Assembly (NCBI RefSeq): GCF_001425085.1
Contig: NZ_LMDN01000001.1
Span: 590,206-654,205, forward strand
DNA: 64,000 nucleotides
From: Leifsonia sp. Root4
GTDB taxonomy: Bacteria > Actinomycetota > Actinomycetes > Actinomycetales > Microbacteriaceae
Direction of reading: 5' to 3'
Shown here: piece by piece, positions 8,750-17,921 of the stretch
Layout: every line of letters starts with the position of its first letter
Position numbering within the stretch: position 1 is the first letter of the stretch
The notes under the pieces: model-generated
The model's input: the letters and a program-made list of their open reading frames with translations, nothing else
Told to the model about the DNA's origin: nothing
Databases searched by the model: none
Position numbers and translations under genes: made by a program

Positions 8750-8765
8750 CTGCACATATGTGCAG
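8750..8765. promoter_or_regulatory. Perfect 16-bp palindrome, likely operator of the SorC-type regulator
   Basis: CTGCACATATGTGCAG is perfectly self-complementary and lies 28 bp before the regulator gene and 148 bp before glpD. The TGCAC/GTGCA half-sites recur at 6774 and 8657. Its place fits autoregulation plus control of glpD. Confidence 0.55.
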
Positions 8766-8793
8766 GGCGGATGCAGGGAGATGAGTACCAGCA

Positions 8794-9762
8794 ATGAACG
8801 AGTTCGACGCGGCATCCGAAACCGCCAAGACCCGCGACGCCCTGCGCGCCGCGCACCTCTATTACATGCAGGACCTGACGATGGACGCGATCGCGCACGA
8901 GCTGCACACCTCGCGCTCATCGGTGTCCCGGTTGCTCAGCCATGCCAGGGCGAGCGGACTCGTCGACATCCAGATCCGCTCACCGCGGGACATGCCTGGC
9001 CGCATCGAGGAGGCGATCCGTGAACGGCACGGCATCACCGCGCACGTCGTTCCGGTTCCGGAGAACGCCAGCGACGTCGACAGACTGGAGCGGGTCGCCC
9101 TCTCCGCTGCACGAATTCTCGGCCAGTTCTTCGATTCGAACATGTCACTCGGCATCGCCTGGGGCTCGACGATGAGCGCGCTCAGCCGGCACCTCACACC
9201 CAAACAGACCCACAACTCCCAGATCGTGCAGCTGAACGGCGCCGGCAACATGCGCACGACCGGCATCCTCTACGCCTCCGAGATCCTGCGCCGTTTCGGC
9301 GACGCCTACGGCGCCCACGTGCAGCAGTTCCCCGTTCCGGCCTTCTTCGATGACCCCGACACCAAGCACGCCATGTGGCGAGAGCGCTCGACCCAGCGCG
9401 TCGTGCAGATGCAGGGCAGCATGGATGTCGCCCTCTTCGGCATCGGCTCCCCGTTCGCCGAGGTTCCGAGCCACGTCTACGCCGGCGGCTACCTGGAGCC
9501 GGAGGACTTCCAGTCGCTCAGCCGCGACGGCGCGATCGGCGACGTCGCGACGGTGTTCTACCGGGCCGACGGCTCGACCGACGGCATCGCCCTGAACGAG
9601 CGCGGCACCGGCCCGAGCTTCGAGTTGCTGCGCCGCACGCCCCGCCGGGTCTGCGTCGTGGCCGGCCTGTCAAAACTGCCGAGCCTCCGCGGCGCCCTCA
9701 GCGCGGAGCTCGTGACCGATCTGATCGTCGACGAGTCGACCGCTCGGGCGCTCCTGGACTGA
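8794..9762 (+). CDS. SorC/DeoR-type sugar-binding transcriptional regulator
   Basis: Repressor/activator of 322 residues. The N-terminal helix-turn-helix (about residues 18-55) reads YMQDLTMDAIAHELHTSR with recognition helix SSVSRLLSHARASGLV; the rest is a SorC-type effector domain (PF04198-like), with GIAWGSTMSALSRH and GIGSPF in the phosphosugar pocket. Members of this family respond to sugar phosphates or polyols. It diverges from glpD, so control of glycerol use with glycerol 3-phosphate or a related effector is the best inference. Start ATG 8794 has CAGGGAG upstream at a rather long distance (13 nt). Confidence 0.87.
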   Translation: MNEFDAASETAKTRDALRAAHLYYMQDLTMDAIAHELHTSRSSVSRLLSHARASGLVDIQIRSPRDMPGRIEEAIRERHGITAHVVPVPENASDVDRLERVALSAARILGQFFDSNMSLGIAWGSTMSALSRHLTPKQTHNSQIVQLNGAGNMRTTGILYASEILRRFGDAYGAHVQQFPVPAFFDDPDTKHAMWRERSTQRVVQMQGSMDVALFGIGSPFAEVPSHVYAGGYLEPEDFQSLSRDGAIGDVATVFYRADGSTDGIALNERGTGPSFELLRRTPRRVCVVAGLSKLPSLRGALSAELVTDLIVDESTARALLD

Positions 9763-9920
9763 GCGGGCTACCCGCGCGTCGTGAAAACAGGCTGGGTGGG
9801 TTCGGTGGCACTCAGAACAGGCAGTATCGGCACGTTCAACTCCTGCTTGCCTGTTTTGGCTACGAGACCGATGAAGCGCCCGACGGGCAAGGGAATAATC
9901 CGTGCCGTACGGCGTTGGCC

Positions 9921-9926
9921 TAGACT
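9921..9926 (+). promoter_or_regulatory. -10 box TAGACT of the rib operon leader
   Basis: TAGACT lies about 14 bp before the first base of the FMN aptamer, the right place for a promoter that starts the riboswitch RNA. No good -35 is visible. Confidence 0.45.
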
Positions 9927-9940
9927 CAGAAGCAAGAAAC

Positions 9941-10078
9941 GTGCTCCGGGGTCGGTGGGAATCCGAACCGGCGGTGAAAGTCCGCGAGCCGTGATGCGAC
10001 CACCTGGTGGGAGCGGAGCGGTTGAGCCGGTGAAACTCCGGCACCGACGGTTAAAGTCCGGATGGGAGGATGCACGCG
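9941..10078 (+). promoter_or_regulatory. FMN riboswitch (RFN element) of the rib operon
   Basis: The conserved RFN blocks occur in order: GGGGTCGGTGGGAATCCGAACC, GGCGGTGAAAGTCCGCGAGC, GTGGGAGCGGAGCGGTTGA, GCCGGTGAAACTCCGGCACC, GACGGTTAAAGTCCGGATGGGAGGA. The aptamer binds FMN and turns off riboflavin synthesis genes downstream; ribD starts 96 nt after it. The region from 9763 to 9940 before it holds a short GCGGG-CTA-CCCGC hairpin at 9763-9775 and a 9-bp inverted repeat (AAAACAGGC at 9784, GCCTGTTTT at 9849), with no gene that I can support. Confidence 0.93.
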
Positions 10079-10173
10079 TCGATTGTCGAACGTGTCCGGA
10101 TCACTCCGAACACACGGCAGGAGACGAGTTTCGAGCCTGCTCGGAACCCTTCACTCAACCCCGGAGCGCCTTG

Positions 10174-11259
10174 ATGACAAGGATCGCCATGGGAATGCAC
10201 TCGCCGAGCAGCGCGCTCGACCAGTTGATGCGCCGCGCGTTCGCGCTGGCCGCTCGCGGTCCGGCCCGCGGCGTGAATCCCCAGGTCGGTTGCATTCTTC
10301 TGGCGGATGACGGCACTGTGCTCGCCGAGGGCTGGCATCGCGGTGCCGGCACCCCGCACGCCGAGGTCGACGCTCTCTCGCAGCTCGCGCCAGGCGCCGC
10401 GCGCGGTGCGACCGCGATCGTGACCCTCGAACCGTGCAACCACCACGGTCGAACCGGCCCGTGCGCCGAGGCGCTGATCGAGGCGGGCGTCGCGACCGTG
10501 TTCTACTCGGTGTCCGACCCCGGTCCAGCCTCCGCCGGGGGCGCGGAGCGCCTGCGTGCCGCGGGAATCGCGGCGACGGGTGGCGTCCTCACCGAAGAGG
10601 GCGAGGCGCTGCTCGGCGACTGGCTGCCTGCCGCCAGACTCGGCCGGCCGGTCGTGACGGTCAAGTGGGCGTCGAGCCTGGACGGGCGGGCTGCGGCATC
10701 CGATGGCTCGAGCCAGTGGATCACCGGCCCCGCCGCCCGGGGCGACGTGCACAGGCGCCGGGCCGCCGCAGACGCGATCGCCGTCGGGACGGGCACCGTG
10801 CTCGCCGACGACCCCTCGCTCACGGCCCGCGACGAGCAGGGCAGCCTGCTGCCGGAGCAGCCGATCCCCGTCGTGTTCGGTCGGCGCCGGACCGCGCCGG
10901 ACGCCGCCGTCTTCTCCCACCCGCACGCACCTCTCTTCTACGACGGTCTCGAGCTCCGCGCGCAGCTGGCCGATCTGCACGCGCGCGGCATCCGCTCGCT
11001 CTTCGTCGAGGGCGGCCCGACCTTGGCGAGCGCGTTCATCGCCGCCGGCCTCGCCGACGAACTGCTGATCTACCTGGCACCGATGCTCCTCGGCGGCCCG
11101 AAACTCGCGCTCGGCGAGCTCGGCATCCCCTCGATCGCGAGCGCCATGCGGCTCGAGTTGCGGAGCGTCGAACGCCTCGGTGACGACCTGCTGCTCGTCG
11201 CCCAGCCATCCCCCACTCCCTCCACCGCTCACACGGCCACCGCCGCGAAAGGACACTGA
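10174..11259 (+). CDS. ribD: Bifunctional riboflavin deaminase/reductase
   Basis: Two-domain enzyme of 361 residues for the second and third steps of riboflavin synthesis. The N-terminal cytidine-deaminase fold has the zinc site HAEVDAL and PCNHHGRTGPC; the C-terminal reductase (from about residue 150) has VTVKWASSLDGRAA and the NADPH-binding VEGGPTLASAFI. Start ATG 10174 has GGAG 7 nt upstream; the open frame upstream runs through the riboswitch and is not coding. One base separates its stop from ribE. Confidence 0.94.
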   Translation: MTRIAMGMHSPSSALDQLMRRAFALAARGPARGVNPQVGCILLADDGTVLAEGWHRGAGTPHAEVDALSQLAPGAARGATAIVTLEPCNHHGRTGPCAEALIEAGVATVFYSVSDPGPASAGGAERLRAAGIAATGGVLTEEGEALLGDWLPAARLGRPVVTVKWASSLDGRAAASDGSSQWITGPAARGDVHRRRAAADAIAVGTGTVLADDPSLTARDEQGSLLPEQPIPVVFGRRRTAPDAAVFSHPHAPLFYDGLELRAQLADLHARGIRSLFVEGGPTLASAFIAAGLADELLIYLAPMLLGGPKLALGELGIPSIASAMRLELRSVERLGDDLLLVAQPSPTPSTAHTATAAKGH

Positions 11260-11260
11260 C

Positions 11261-11902
11261 GTGTTTACAGGAATCATCGAGGAGCTCGGCCGCATCGAAC
11301 GCGTCGAGCGGTCCGGCGACGCCGCCCGCATCACCGTTCGCGGCCCACTCGTCGTCAGCGATGCCGGCCACGGCGACTCGATCGCGGTGAGTGGGGTCTG
11401 CCTGACCGTCGTCGCGAGCGATGCCGAGACGTTCACCGTCGACGTGATGGCCCAGACCCTCGCCATGAGCACCCTGGCCGATGCCGCGGCCGGCCGCCCC
11501 GTGAATCTGGAACGAGCGACCGCCGTCGGCGACCGGCTCGGCGGCCACATCGTGCAGGGCCACATCGACGGCACGGCCACCGTGCTCGCGGTCACGCCCG
11601 GCAGCGCCTGGCGCGTCGTGCGCTTCAGCCTCGACGCCGCGCACGCCCCGCTCGTCGTCGACAAGGGCTCGATCGCCGTCGACGGGGTCTCGCTCACCGT
11701 GAGCAGCATCAGCGATGCCGCGGAGCCGGAGCAGTGGTTCGAGGTGTCACTCATCCCCGAGACTCTCGTCGCGACCACGCTCGGTGAGCGCGTCGTCGGC
11801 GACAGCGTGAACATCGAGACCGATATCTTGGCCCGCCACGTTGCACGGATGTTCGCGCTGCAGGGCGCGACATCCGCTGAATCAGTAAGGAGCGCTTCAT
11901 GA
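11261..11902 (+). CDS. ribE: Riboflavin synthase, alpha chain
   Basis: Makes riboflavin from two molecules of 6,7-dimethyl-8-ribityllumazine. It shows the internal duplication of the family: two lumazine-binding halves, each with a G-H-x(n)-G-H-I/V region, here VSDAGHGDSIAVSGVCLTVV and GGHIVQGHIDGT. The start is GTG 11261 (VFTGIIEELG, invariant in the family) with AAAGGA upstream, giving 213 residues. The stop overlaps the ATG of ribBA. Confidence 0.95.
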   Translation: MFTGIIEELGRIERVERSGDAARITVRGPLVVSDAGHGDSIAVSGVCLTVVASDAETFTVDVMAQTLAMSTLADAAAGRPVNLERATAVGDRLGGHIVQGHIDGTATVLAVTPGSAWRVVRFSLDAAHAPLVVDKGSIAVDGVSLTVSSISDAAEPEQWFEVSLIPETLVATTLGERVVGDSVNIETDILARHVARMFALQGATSAESVRSAS

Positions 11903-13197
11903 GCCTGTCGACGATGCCCGAGGTGATCGCGGCACTGCGCGCGGGCAAGCCCGTGATCGTGGCCGACGATGAGGGCCGCGAGAACGAGGGCGACGCCATC
12001 CTCTCGGCCGAGCTGGCCAGCCAGGAGTGGATCGCGTGGATGGTGCGCAACACCAGCGGATTCCTCTGCGCACCGATGCCGGCAGAGTTCGCCGACCGCC
12101 TGGGCCTGCCGCTCATGGTCGAGGCCAACGAGGACGCCCGCAACACGGCCTACACGATCACCGTCGACGCCGCGGAGCGGGTGACGACCGGCATCAGCGC
12201 CGGCGACCGCGCCCGCACGCTGCGGGTGCTCGCCGACCCGGATTCCCAGCCGGCCAGCCTGATCCGCCCCGGCCACGTGCTGCCGTTGCGCGCGGTGGCC
12301 GGCGGAGTGCGCGAGCGTGCTGGCCACACCGAGGCGGCCGTGGACCTGATGCTGATGGCAGGGCTCAGCCCCGTCGGCGTGATCGGCGAGCTCGTCGCCG
12401 ACGACGGCGAGATGATGCGACTGCCAGGGCTGCTCGAGCTCGGCGACCGCGAGGGGCTGCCGGTGACGACCGTCGCCGCGATCGCGGACTGGTTGCACGC
12501 GCAGCACGACGACGAGGCGGATGCCGCGGCATCCGTCGTCGAGAATGTGCGCGTCAACTTCGAGGTCGAGACCACGATCCCCACGACGCACGGACCGTTC
12601 CGTGTGCGCGCCTACCGCGACCGCACGAGCGGGGCCGACCACGTGGCCATCCTCGCCGGCGATCCCGGCTCGCAGGCCCCGCTCGTCCGGGTGCACTCCG
12701 AGTGCCTCACCGGCGAGGCCTTCGGTTCGCTCAAGTGCGAGTGCGGACCGCAGCTGGACGCGGCACTCGCCACGATCCAACGCGACGGCGGAATCGTCAT
12801 ATACCTGCGCGGGCATGAAGGTCGTGGCATCGGCCTCATCAACAAACTCCGCGCCTACCGCCTGCAGGAGGACGGCCTCGACACGCTGGACGCGAACCTC
12901 GCGCTCGGCCTGCCAGCCGACTCCCGCGACTACGGCGCCGCTGCAGCGATTCTCGACGATCTCGGCATCGATGCGGTACGCCTGCTCACCAACAACCCTG
13001 AGAAGGTGCGCCAGCTCGAACTCCACGGAGTCCGGGTGAGCGAGCGGGTCCCGCTCGTCGTCGGTGTCGGCGCCTTCAACGAGAGTTACCTCGAAACCAA
13101 GCGTGACCGCATGGGTCACAGCATCAACGATCAGCAGTTGGCCGATGCCAACGACGATCTCCCCATTGAAGAACTCCTAGAAGGGCACGCATCATGA
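11899..13197 (+). CDS. ribBA: Bifunctional DHBP synthase / GTP cyclohydrolase II
   Basis: Provides both precursors of riboflavin. The N-terminal RibB half (residues ~1-205) has [10 protein letters not shown] and the [10 protein letters not shown] motif; the C-terminal RibA half (~215-420) has the zinc-binding [18 protein letters not shown] and [11 protein letters not shown]. At 432 residues it is a normal actinobacterial fusion. It overlaps ribE by 4 bp and ribH by 4 bp, so translation of the three is probably coupled. Confidence 0.95.
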   Translation: MSLSTMPEVIAALRAGKPVIVADDEGRENEGDAILSAELASQEWIAWMVRNTSGFLCAPMPAEFADRLGLPLMVEANEDARNTAYTITVDAAERVTTGISAGDRARTLRVLADPDSQPASLIRPGHVLPLRAVAGGVRERAGHTEAAVDLMLMAGLSPVGVIGELVADDGEMMRLPGLLELGDREGLPVTTVAAIADWLHAQHDDEADAAASVVENVRVNFEVETTIPTTHGPFRVRAYRDRTSGADHVAILAGDPGSQAPLVRVHSECLTGEAFGSLKCECGPQLDAALATIQRDGGIVIYLRGHEGRGIGLINKLRAYRLQEDGLDTLDANLALGLPADSRDYGAAAAILDDLGIDAVRLLTNNPEKVRQLELHGVRVSERVPLVVGVGAFNESYLETKRDRMGHSINDQQLADANDDLPIEELLEGHAS

Positions 13198-13676
13198 GCG
13201 GAGCAGGATCCCCAACGGCAGCACTCGGCGAGACGATCGATGGCAGCGGCCTTCGCGTCGTGATCGTGGCCGGGCAGTGGCACGAGGTCATCACAGACGG
13301 TCTGATCGCCGGTGCTGAACGGGTGCTCACGGCATCCGGCGCCGAGTACGAGATCGTGCGCGTTCCCGGCAGCTTCGAGCTGCCCGTCGTCAGCAAGGCG
13401 GCCCTCGAGGCCGGTGCCGACGCGGTTGTGGCGCTCGGCGTGATCATCCGCGGCGGAACCCCGCACTTCGAGTACGTCTCGGCAGCGGCCACCGACGGCC
13501 TCACCCGGGTGGCGCTCGACACCGGCAAGCCGGTCGGCTTCGGTGTGCTCACCCTCGACGACGAGCAGCAGGGACTCGACCGTGCCGGCCTCCCCGGCTC
13601 GAAAGAGGACAAGGGCGAGGAGGCCGCCACGGCCGCCATCGCCACAGCCAGAGCCCTCGCGACGCTGCGCGCCTGA
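13194..13676 (+). CDS. ribH: 6,7-dimethyl-8-ribityllumazine synthase
   Basis: Condenses 5-amino-6-ribitylaminouracil with DHBP. Conserved segments: [44 protein letters not shown] and [13 protein letters not shown]. At 160 residues it matches the family. Last gene of ribD-ribE-ribBA-ribH; a strong hairpin follows 41 bp after the stop. Confidence 0.95.
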   Translation: MSGAGSPTAALGETIDGSGLRVVIVAGQWHEVITDGLIAGAERVLTASGAEYEIVRVPGSFELPVVSKAALEAGADAVVALGVIIRGGTPHFEYVSAAATDGLTRVALDTGKPVGFGVLTLDDEQQGLDRAGLPGSKEDKGEEAATAAIATARALATLRA

Positions 13677-13717
13677 CTCAGGCTCGATCGGCGGGCCGAC
13701 CAGGCTCATCAACGGGA

Positions 13718-13754
13718 GAAGCCCCGAGCGTTTCAGTGAAACGCTCGGGGCTTC
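13718..13754. terminator. Terminator hairpin after ribH
   Basis: GAAGCCCCGAGCGTTT pairs perfectly with AAACGCTCGGGGCTTC around CAGTG. It lies between the convergent ribH and DUF2269 genes, so it can act in both directions. A T-rich tail is short. Confidence 0.8.
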
Positions 13755-13792
13755 GTTCGCTGGCGCTCTCTCAGCCGGCGTGGGAGATGCTG

Positions 13793-14242
13793 TTACGGCT
13801 TCCAGACCATGAGCACCGTGACGGCGACGAGCAGAAGCGCCACGACACCGCTGCCGGCGGCGATGGCCGGGTACTTGACCGGGGCGGCCGCGACTGCTGA
13901 GCCCTCGTTCGCCTGCAGCGCCTCGGCGGCCTTGCGCATCGTCGGGACGACGACGAACAGTGAGATGCCGAGCGCGACCAGGTAGAGGACGATCGACCAG
14001 AGGACCCACGGCGTGGTGACGGACAGGTCATACTTCGGGTCGGACATGCCCATCACTCCGAAGCCGAACACCACGACGAGCAGTGACAGCAGGCTCATCA
14101 GGTAGGTGGACTTGGCCAGCACCGCGACCTGGGCGCCGTTGCCGGCACGGACGGCACGCATGGCGGTCATGGGCAGGATGGCCATCGGGCCGACGATGAA
14201 GACGGCGCTGACGACGTGCAAAATGCTGAACAGGGTATCCAT
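13793..14242 (-). CDS. DUF2269-like four-helix membrane protein
   Basis: A 149-residue membrane protein with four hydrophobic segments (about residues 5-25, 45-65, 78-100 and 125-147) and a short loop DPKYDLSVTT between segments 2 and 3. The N-terminal LFSILHVVSAVFIVGPMAIL matches the DUF2269 group of small integral membrane proteins. No catalytic motif is visible and the function is unknown. The ATG lies 6 nt after a TAGGCT box, so the mRNA is probably leaderless. Confidence 0.75.
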   Translation of the reverse strand: MDTLFSILHVVSAVFIVGPMAILPMTAMRAVRAGNGAQVAVLAKSTYLMSLLSLLVVVFGFGVMGMSDPKYDLSVTTPWVLWSIVLYLVALGISLFVVVPTMRKAAEALQANEGSAVAAAPVKYPAIAAGSGVVALLLVAVTVLMVWKP

Positions 14243-14248
14243 GGTTCC

Positions 14249-14254
14249 AGCCTA
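14249..14254 (-). promoter_or_regulatory. -10 box TAGGCT of the DUF2269 gene
   Basis: On the minus strand TAGGCT ends exactly 6 nt before ATG 14242. Confidence 0.5.
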
Positions 14255-14485
14255 GTCAGCGGCCGGATGAGGGCCATCAGTCTTTCGATGGGTTCTGCGC
14301 TCACCGTCGATTCGGTGTCGAGGTGCGGCCCGCGTAGGCTGGATAGGTTGCCACAAGCGACAAAAACTCGCTCTCTTCACCACCGTGGCCCCGTGCGCCC
14401 GATCGACGCCAACACCGCGTGGTTCCATATCTCTGCGCCCACGGCCTCTCAGCCAGTGGCGCGCCCCATCGGAGCCTCTTCACGC

Positions 14486-15865
14486 ATGTCTGCACCATCC
14501 TCGTCCCCCCAGACCACATCCACACAGACCACATCCGCCCCGGCGAACCCGCGCAGCCGGGTCATCCTGGCCAGCCTCATCGGCACGACGATCGAGTTCT
14601 ACGACTTCTACGTCTACGCCACGGCCGCCGTGCTCGTCTTCCCCCACCTCTTCTTCCCGGCGGGCGACGAGACGACGGCGCTCCTGCAGTCCTTCGCCGT
14701 CTTCGGCGCCGCGATGGTCGCTCGCCCCATCGGCGCCGTCATCTTCGGCCACCTCGGTGACAAGCACGGCCGCAAGGCCACCCTCGTGGGCGCGCTGCTC
14801 ACGATGGGTATCGCGACCTTCATGATCGGCCTGCTGCCCACCTACCTCATGGTGGGCTGGCTCGCCCCGCTGCTCCTGGTGATCCTGCGCATCGCACAGG
14901 GCTTCGCCCTCGGAGGCGAGTGGTCTGGTGCCGCGCTCGTCGCCACCGAGAACGCGCCGAAGGGCAAGCGTGCCTGGTACGGCACCTTCCCCCAGCTCGG
15001 CGCACCGATCGGCTTCATCATCGCGAATGGCCTGTTCCTGATCATCGCGGCCGCCCTCCCCTCGGACGACCCATCGATGCCGTCTGAAGCGTTCCTCGAG
15101 TGGGGCTGGCGGATCCCGTTCCTCTTCTCCGTCGTGATGGTGATCGTCGGCCTCTGGGTGCGCCTGCGCCTCGTCGAGTCGACCGCATTCTCGACGGCAT
15201 CCGCAGCAGGCAGGCTCACCAAGCTGCCGCTGGCCACCGTCTTCCAGAAGCACTGGCGCCAGCTGGTGCTCGGCACCTTCTTCATGCTCGCCACCTACGT
15301 GCTGTTCTACCTGATGACGACGTTCTCGCTCAGCTACGGCCGCTCCCCGGTCTCGCCGGAAAGCCCGACCGTGCAGCCAGGACTCGGCTACTCCTACAAC
15401 ACCTTCGTGCTCATGCTCATCGCTGGCGTGGTGTTCTTCGGCATCTTCACCCTCGTCTCCGGCCCGCTCGCCGACAAGTGGGGCCGCCGCAAGACGCTGA
15501 TCTGGGTGACGCTCGGCATCATCGCCTTCGGTCTGCTCTGGGTTCCACTGCTCGGCGCCGGTACCGTCGGCGTCATGGCGTGGCTCGTGATCGGCTTCTC
15601 GCTGATGGGGCTCACCTTCGGCCCGATGGGCGCGCTGCTGCCCGAGCTGTTCCCGACCAATGTGCGTTACACCGGGTCCGGCATCAGCTACAACGTGTCG
15701 TCGATCCTCGGCGCGGCCGTCGCACCGTTCATCGCCGTCGCGCTGTGGAGCGCCGGTGACGGCAGCCCGTTCTGGGTCGGCATCTACCTGGCGGCCATGG
15801 CCGTGCTCACCCTGATCGCCCTGATCCTGTCGAAGGAGACGAAGGACGTCGACATCGACGCCTAG
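14486..15865 (+). CDS. MHS-type MFS transporter (metabolite:H+ symporter)
   Basis: Twelve-span major facilitator protein of 459 residues. The start of TM1, IGTTIEFYDFYVYATAAVLVF, and the loop GHLGDKHGRKATL are diagnostic of the metabolite:H+ symporter family (ProP, ShiA, KgtP relatives), as is the RIAQGFALGGEWSGAALVATE segment in TM4-5. Substrate may be an organic acid, betaine or shikimate-like compound; the neighbourhood gives no clue. ATG 14486 has GGAGCC upstream. A TAGGCT box at 14335-14340 may be the promoter, leaving a leader of about 140 nt in which I see no gene. Confidence 0.88.
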   Translation: MSAPSSSPQTTSTQTTSAPANPRSRVILASLIGTTIEFYDFYVYATAAVLVFPHLFFPAGDETTALLQSFAVFGAAMVARPIGAVIFGHLGDKHGRKATLVGALLTMGIATFMIGLLPTYLMVGWLAPLLLVILRIAQGFALGGEWSGAALVATENAPKGKRAWYGTFPQLGAPIGFIIANGLFLIIAAALPSDDPSMPSEAFLEWGWRIPFLFSVVMVIVGLWVRLRLVESTAFSTASAAGRLTKLPLATVFQKHWRQLVLGTFFMLATYVLFYLMTTFSLSYGRSPVSPESPTVQPGLGYSYNTFVLMLIAGVVFFGIFTLVSGPLADKWGRRKTLIWVTLGIIAFGLLWVPLLGAGTVGVMAWLVIGFSLMGLTFGPMGALLPELFPTNVRYTGSGISYNVSSILGAAVAPFIAVALWSAGDGSPFWVGIYLAAMAVLTLIALILSKETKDVDIDA

Positions 15866-15920
15866 TCTCACGGCCAGCCTTTTCACAGGCCACCCGGCCG
15901 GATGCCACGCGCCACTGAAA

Positions 15921-15926
15921 TAGAGT
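15921..15926 (+). promoter_or_regulatory. -10 box TAGAGT of the ABC transporter gene
   Basis: TAGAGT ends 7 nt before GTG 15934, close to the leaderless spacing seen elsewhere in the window. Confidence 0.4.
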
Positions 15927-15933
15927 TGAGCGC

Positions 15934-17916
15934 GTGGCATCCGTCGTTCGAGAGGCAGCAGTGAGCAGCACAACAAGGCCGACAGCATCCGGGTCGGCAG
16001 AACCGAAGCAGGCAGCACCCGAGCAAGCGGTGAAGCAGGCAGCACCCGGCCGACGCGGTTTCGGTCGCAGGGGCGCCGCGGTCGAAACCGGTCCGCGCGC
16101 GAAGTTCAGCCAGCTGCTGCCGTACCTGCTCGAACACAAGGCCGTTCTGAGCGTCGTTGTCGTGCTCAGCATTCTCGGCGCAGCGGCGAGCCTCGCGCAG
16201 CCCCTGCTCGTCGGCAAGCTCATCGAGGTCGTGCAGGCCGGCCAGCCGCTCGGCATGCTCGTCTGGGCCCTCGTCGCCCTCGTCGTCATCGCCGCGCTCA
16301 TCAGCGGTTACCAGCACTACCTGCTGCAGCGCACCGGTGAGGGCGTCGTGCTCTCCAGCCGTCGCCAGCTCGTCGCCCGCATGCTGCACCTGCCCATCGC
16401 CGAGTTCGACACCCGCCGCACCGGCGACCTCGTGTCCCGCGTCGGCAGCGACACCACGCTGCTCCGCGCGGTGCTCACCCAGGGCCTCGTCGATGCCGTC
16501 GGCGGCGTGCTCACCTTCGTCGGCGCGCTCATCGCGATGCTCATCATCGACCCCGTGCTGCTCGGTCTCACGCTGCTCGTGATCGTGATCTCCATCGTGA
16601 CCGTCGTGCTGCTCTCCGCCCGCATCCGGGTGGCCAGCCTGCAGGCACAGACGAAGGTCGGCGATCTGGCCGCCAGCGTCGAGCGCGCCATCAGCGCCGT
16701 TCGCACCGTCCGCGCGTCCAACGCCACCGACCGTGAGATCGCGGCCGTCTCGGAGGAGGCGAAGGGTGCGTGGGAAGCCGGCATCCGGGTGGCCAGTATC
16801 TCGGCCCTCGTCGTGCCCGTCGCCGGCATCGCCATGCAGGTCTCGCTGCTCGTCGTGCTCGGCGTCGGTGGCTTCCGTGTCGCCAGCGGCGCGATCTCGG
16901 TGGCGGACCTCGTCACGTTCATCCTGTTCCTGTTCATGCTGATCATGCCGCTCGGCACGGCGTTCGGGGCCATCACCTCCGTCAACGCGGCGCTCGGCGC
17001 CCTCGGCCGGATCCAGGAGATCATCGAGCTGCCGACCGAGTCCGACTACGACCGTGAGATCGCCCCGCTTGCCGGCGTCTCTCCCGACGAGCTCAGGGCC
17101 TTGCTCGCGACGGATGACACGGCGATCGAGTTCGACGATGTGCACTTCGCCTACGCCCTCAATCGCTCCGACGAGGCCGACCCGGCCAACGAGAGCGTCG
17201 ACGAGCACCTGCCCGAGGGCAACGTCACCGACAAGCAGCCGGTGTTGCACGGCGTCTCCTTCGCGGCCCCGCGCGGCAAGCGCACCGCGCTGGTCGGCCC
17301 GTCGGGCGCGGGCAAGAGCACGATCCTGGCGCTGATCGAGCGCTTCTACGACCCGAGCGTCGGTGCGGTCCGACTGGCCGGCCTCGACATCCGCGGTCTC
17401 TCGCGCACCGAACTGCGCGCGCAGATCGGATACGTCGAGCAGGACGCGCCCGTGTTGGCCGGAACGCTGCGCGAGAACCTGAAGCTGGCGACACCGGATG
17501 CCAGCGACGAGGAGTGCGAGCGGGTGCTCCGGGCCGTGAATCTCGGCGAGGTGCTCGAACGCAACCCGCTCGGGCTCAGCGCCCCCGTCGGCGAGGACGG
17601 CGTGATGCTCTCCGGTGGCGAACGCCAGCGCCTCGCCATCGCGCGTGCGCTGCTCTCCGCTCCCCCGATCCTGCTGCTCGACGAGTCGACGTCGAGCCTC
17701 GACGGAGTGAATGAGCAGATGATGCGCGCCGCGATCGATGCCGTCGCCGAGGGGCGCACACTCATCGTGATCGCCCACCGGCTCTCGACCGTCGTCGACA
17801 GCGACCAGATCGTCGTGCTCGACCACGGCGAGGTCGTCGGCGTCGGCACGCACTCGGAGCTGGTGGTCTCCACCCCGCTCTACAAGGAGCTCGCCAAGCA
17901 CCAGCTCCTGGTCTAG
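15934..17916 (+). CDS. ABC transporter half-molecule: membrane domain plus ATPase (exporter type)
   Basis: A 660-residue exporter-type ABC protein that would act as a homodimer. Six membrane spans lie between about residues 60 and 350. The ATPase domain has Walker A GPSGAGKST, Q-loop YVEQDAPVLAGTLREN, signature LSGGERQRLAIARALL, Walker B ILLLDEST and H-loop AHRLS. Length and layout resemble multidrug/lipid exporters such as BmrA or MsbA; the substrate is unknown. Start: GTG 15934 lies 7 nt after TAGAGT; GTG 15961 with AGAGG upstream is the alternative (651 residues). Stands alone. Confidence 0.9.
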   Translation: MASVVREAAVSSTTRPTASGSAEPKQAAPEQAVKQAAPGRRGFGRRGAAVETGPRAKFSQLLPYLLEHKAVLSVVVVLSILGAAASLAQPLLVGKLIEVVQAGQPLGMLVWALVALVVIAALISGYQHYLLQRTGEGVVLSSRRQLVARMLHLPIAEFDTRRTGDLVSRVGSDTTLLRAVLTQGLVDAVGGVLTFVGALIAMLIIDPVLLGLTLLVIVISIVTVVLLSARIRVASLQAQTKVGDLAASVERAISAVRTVRASNATDREIAAVSEEAKGAWEAGIRVASISALVVPVAGIAMQVSLLVVLGVGGFRVASGAISVADLVTFILFLFMLIMPLGTAFGAITSVNAALGALGRIQEIIELPTESDYDREIAPLAGVSPDELRALLATDDTAIEFDDVHFAYALNRSDEADPANESVDEHLPEGNVTDKQPVLHGVSFAAPRGKRTALVGPSGAGKSTILALIERFYDPSVGAVRLAGLDIRGLSRTELRAQIGYVEQDAPVLAGTLRENLKLATPDASDEECERVLRAVNLGEVLERNPLGLSAPVGEDGVMLSGGERQRLAIARALLSAPPILLLDESTSSLDGVNEQMMRAAIDAVAEGRTLIVIAHRLSTVVDSDQIVVLDHGEVVGVGTHSELVVSTPLYKELAKHQLLV

Positions 17917-17921
17917 CCCCG

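Noticed and set aside
10051-13119. A 1022-codon minus-strand open frame opposite the rib operon
   Set aside because: It is the GC-rich antisense shadow of ribE, ribBA and ribD; no family motifs, low-complexity His/Arg/Val composition, and it would run through the FMN riboswitch.
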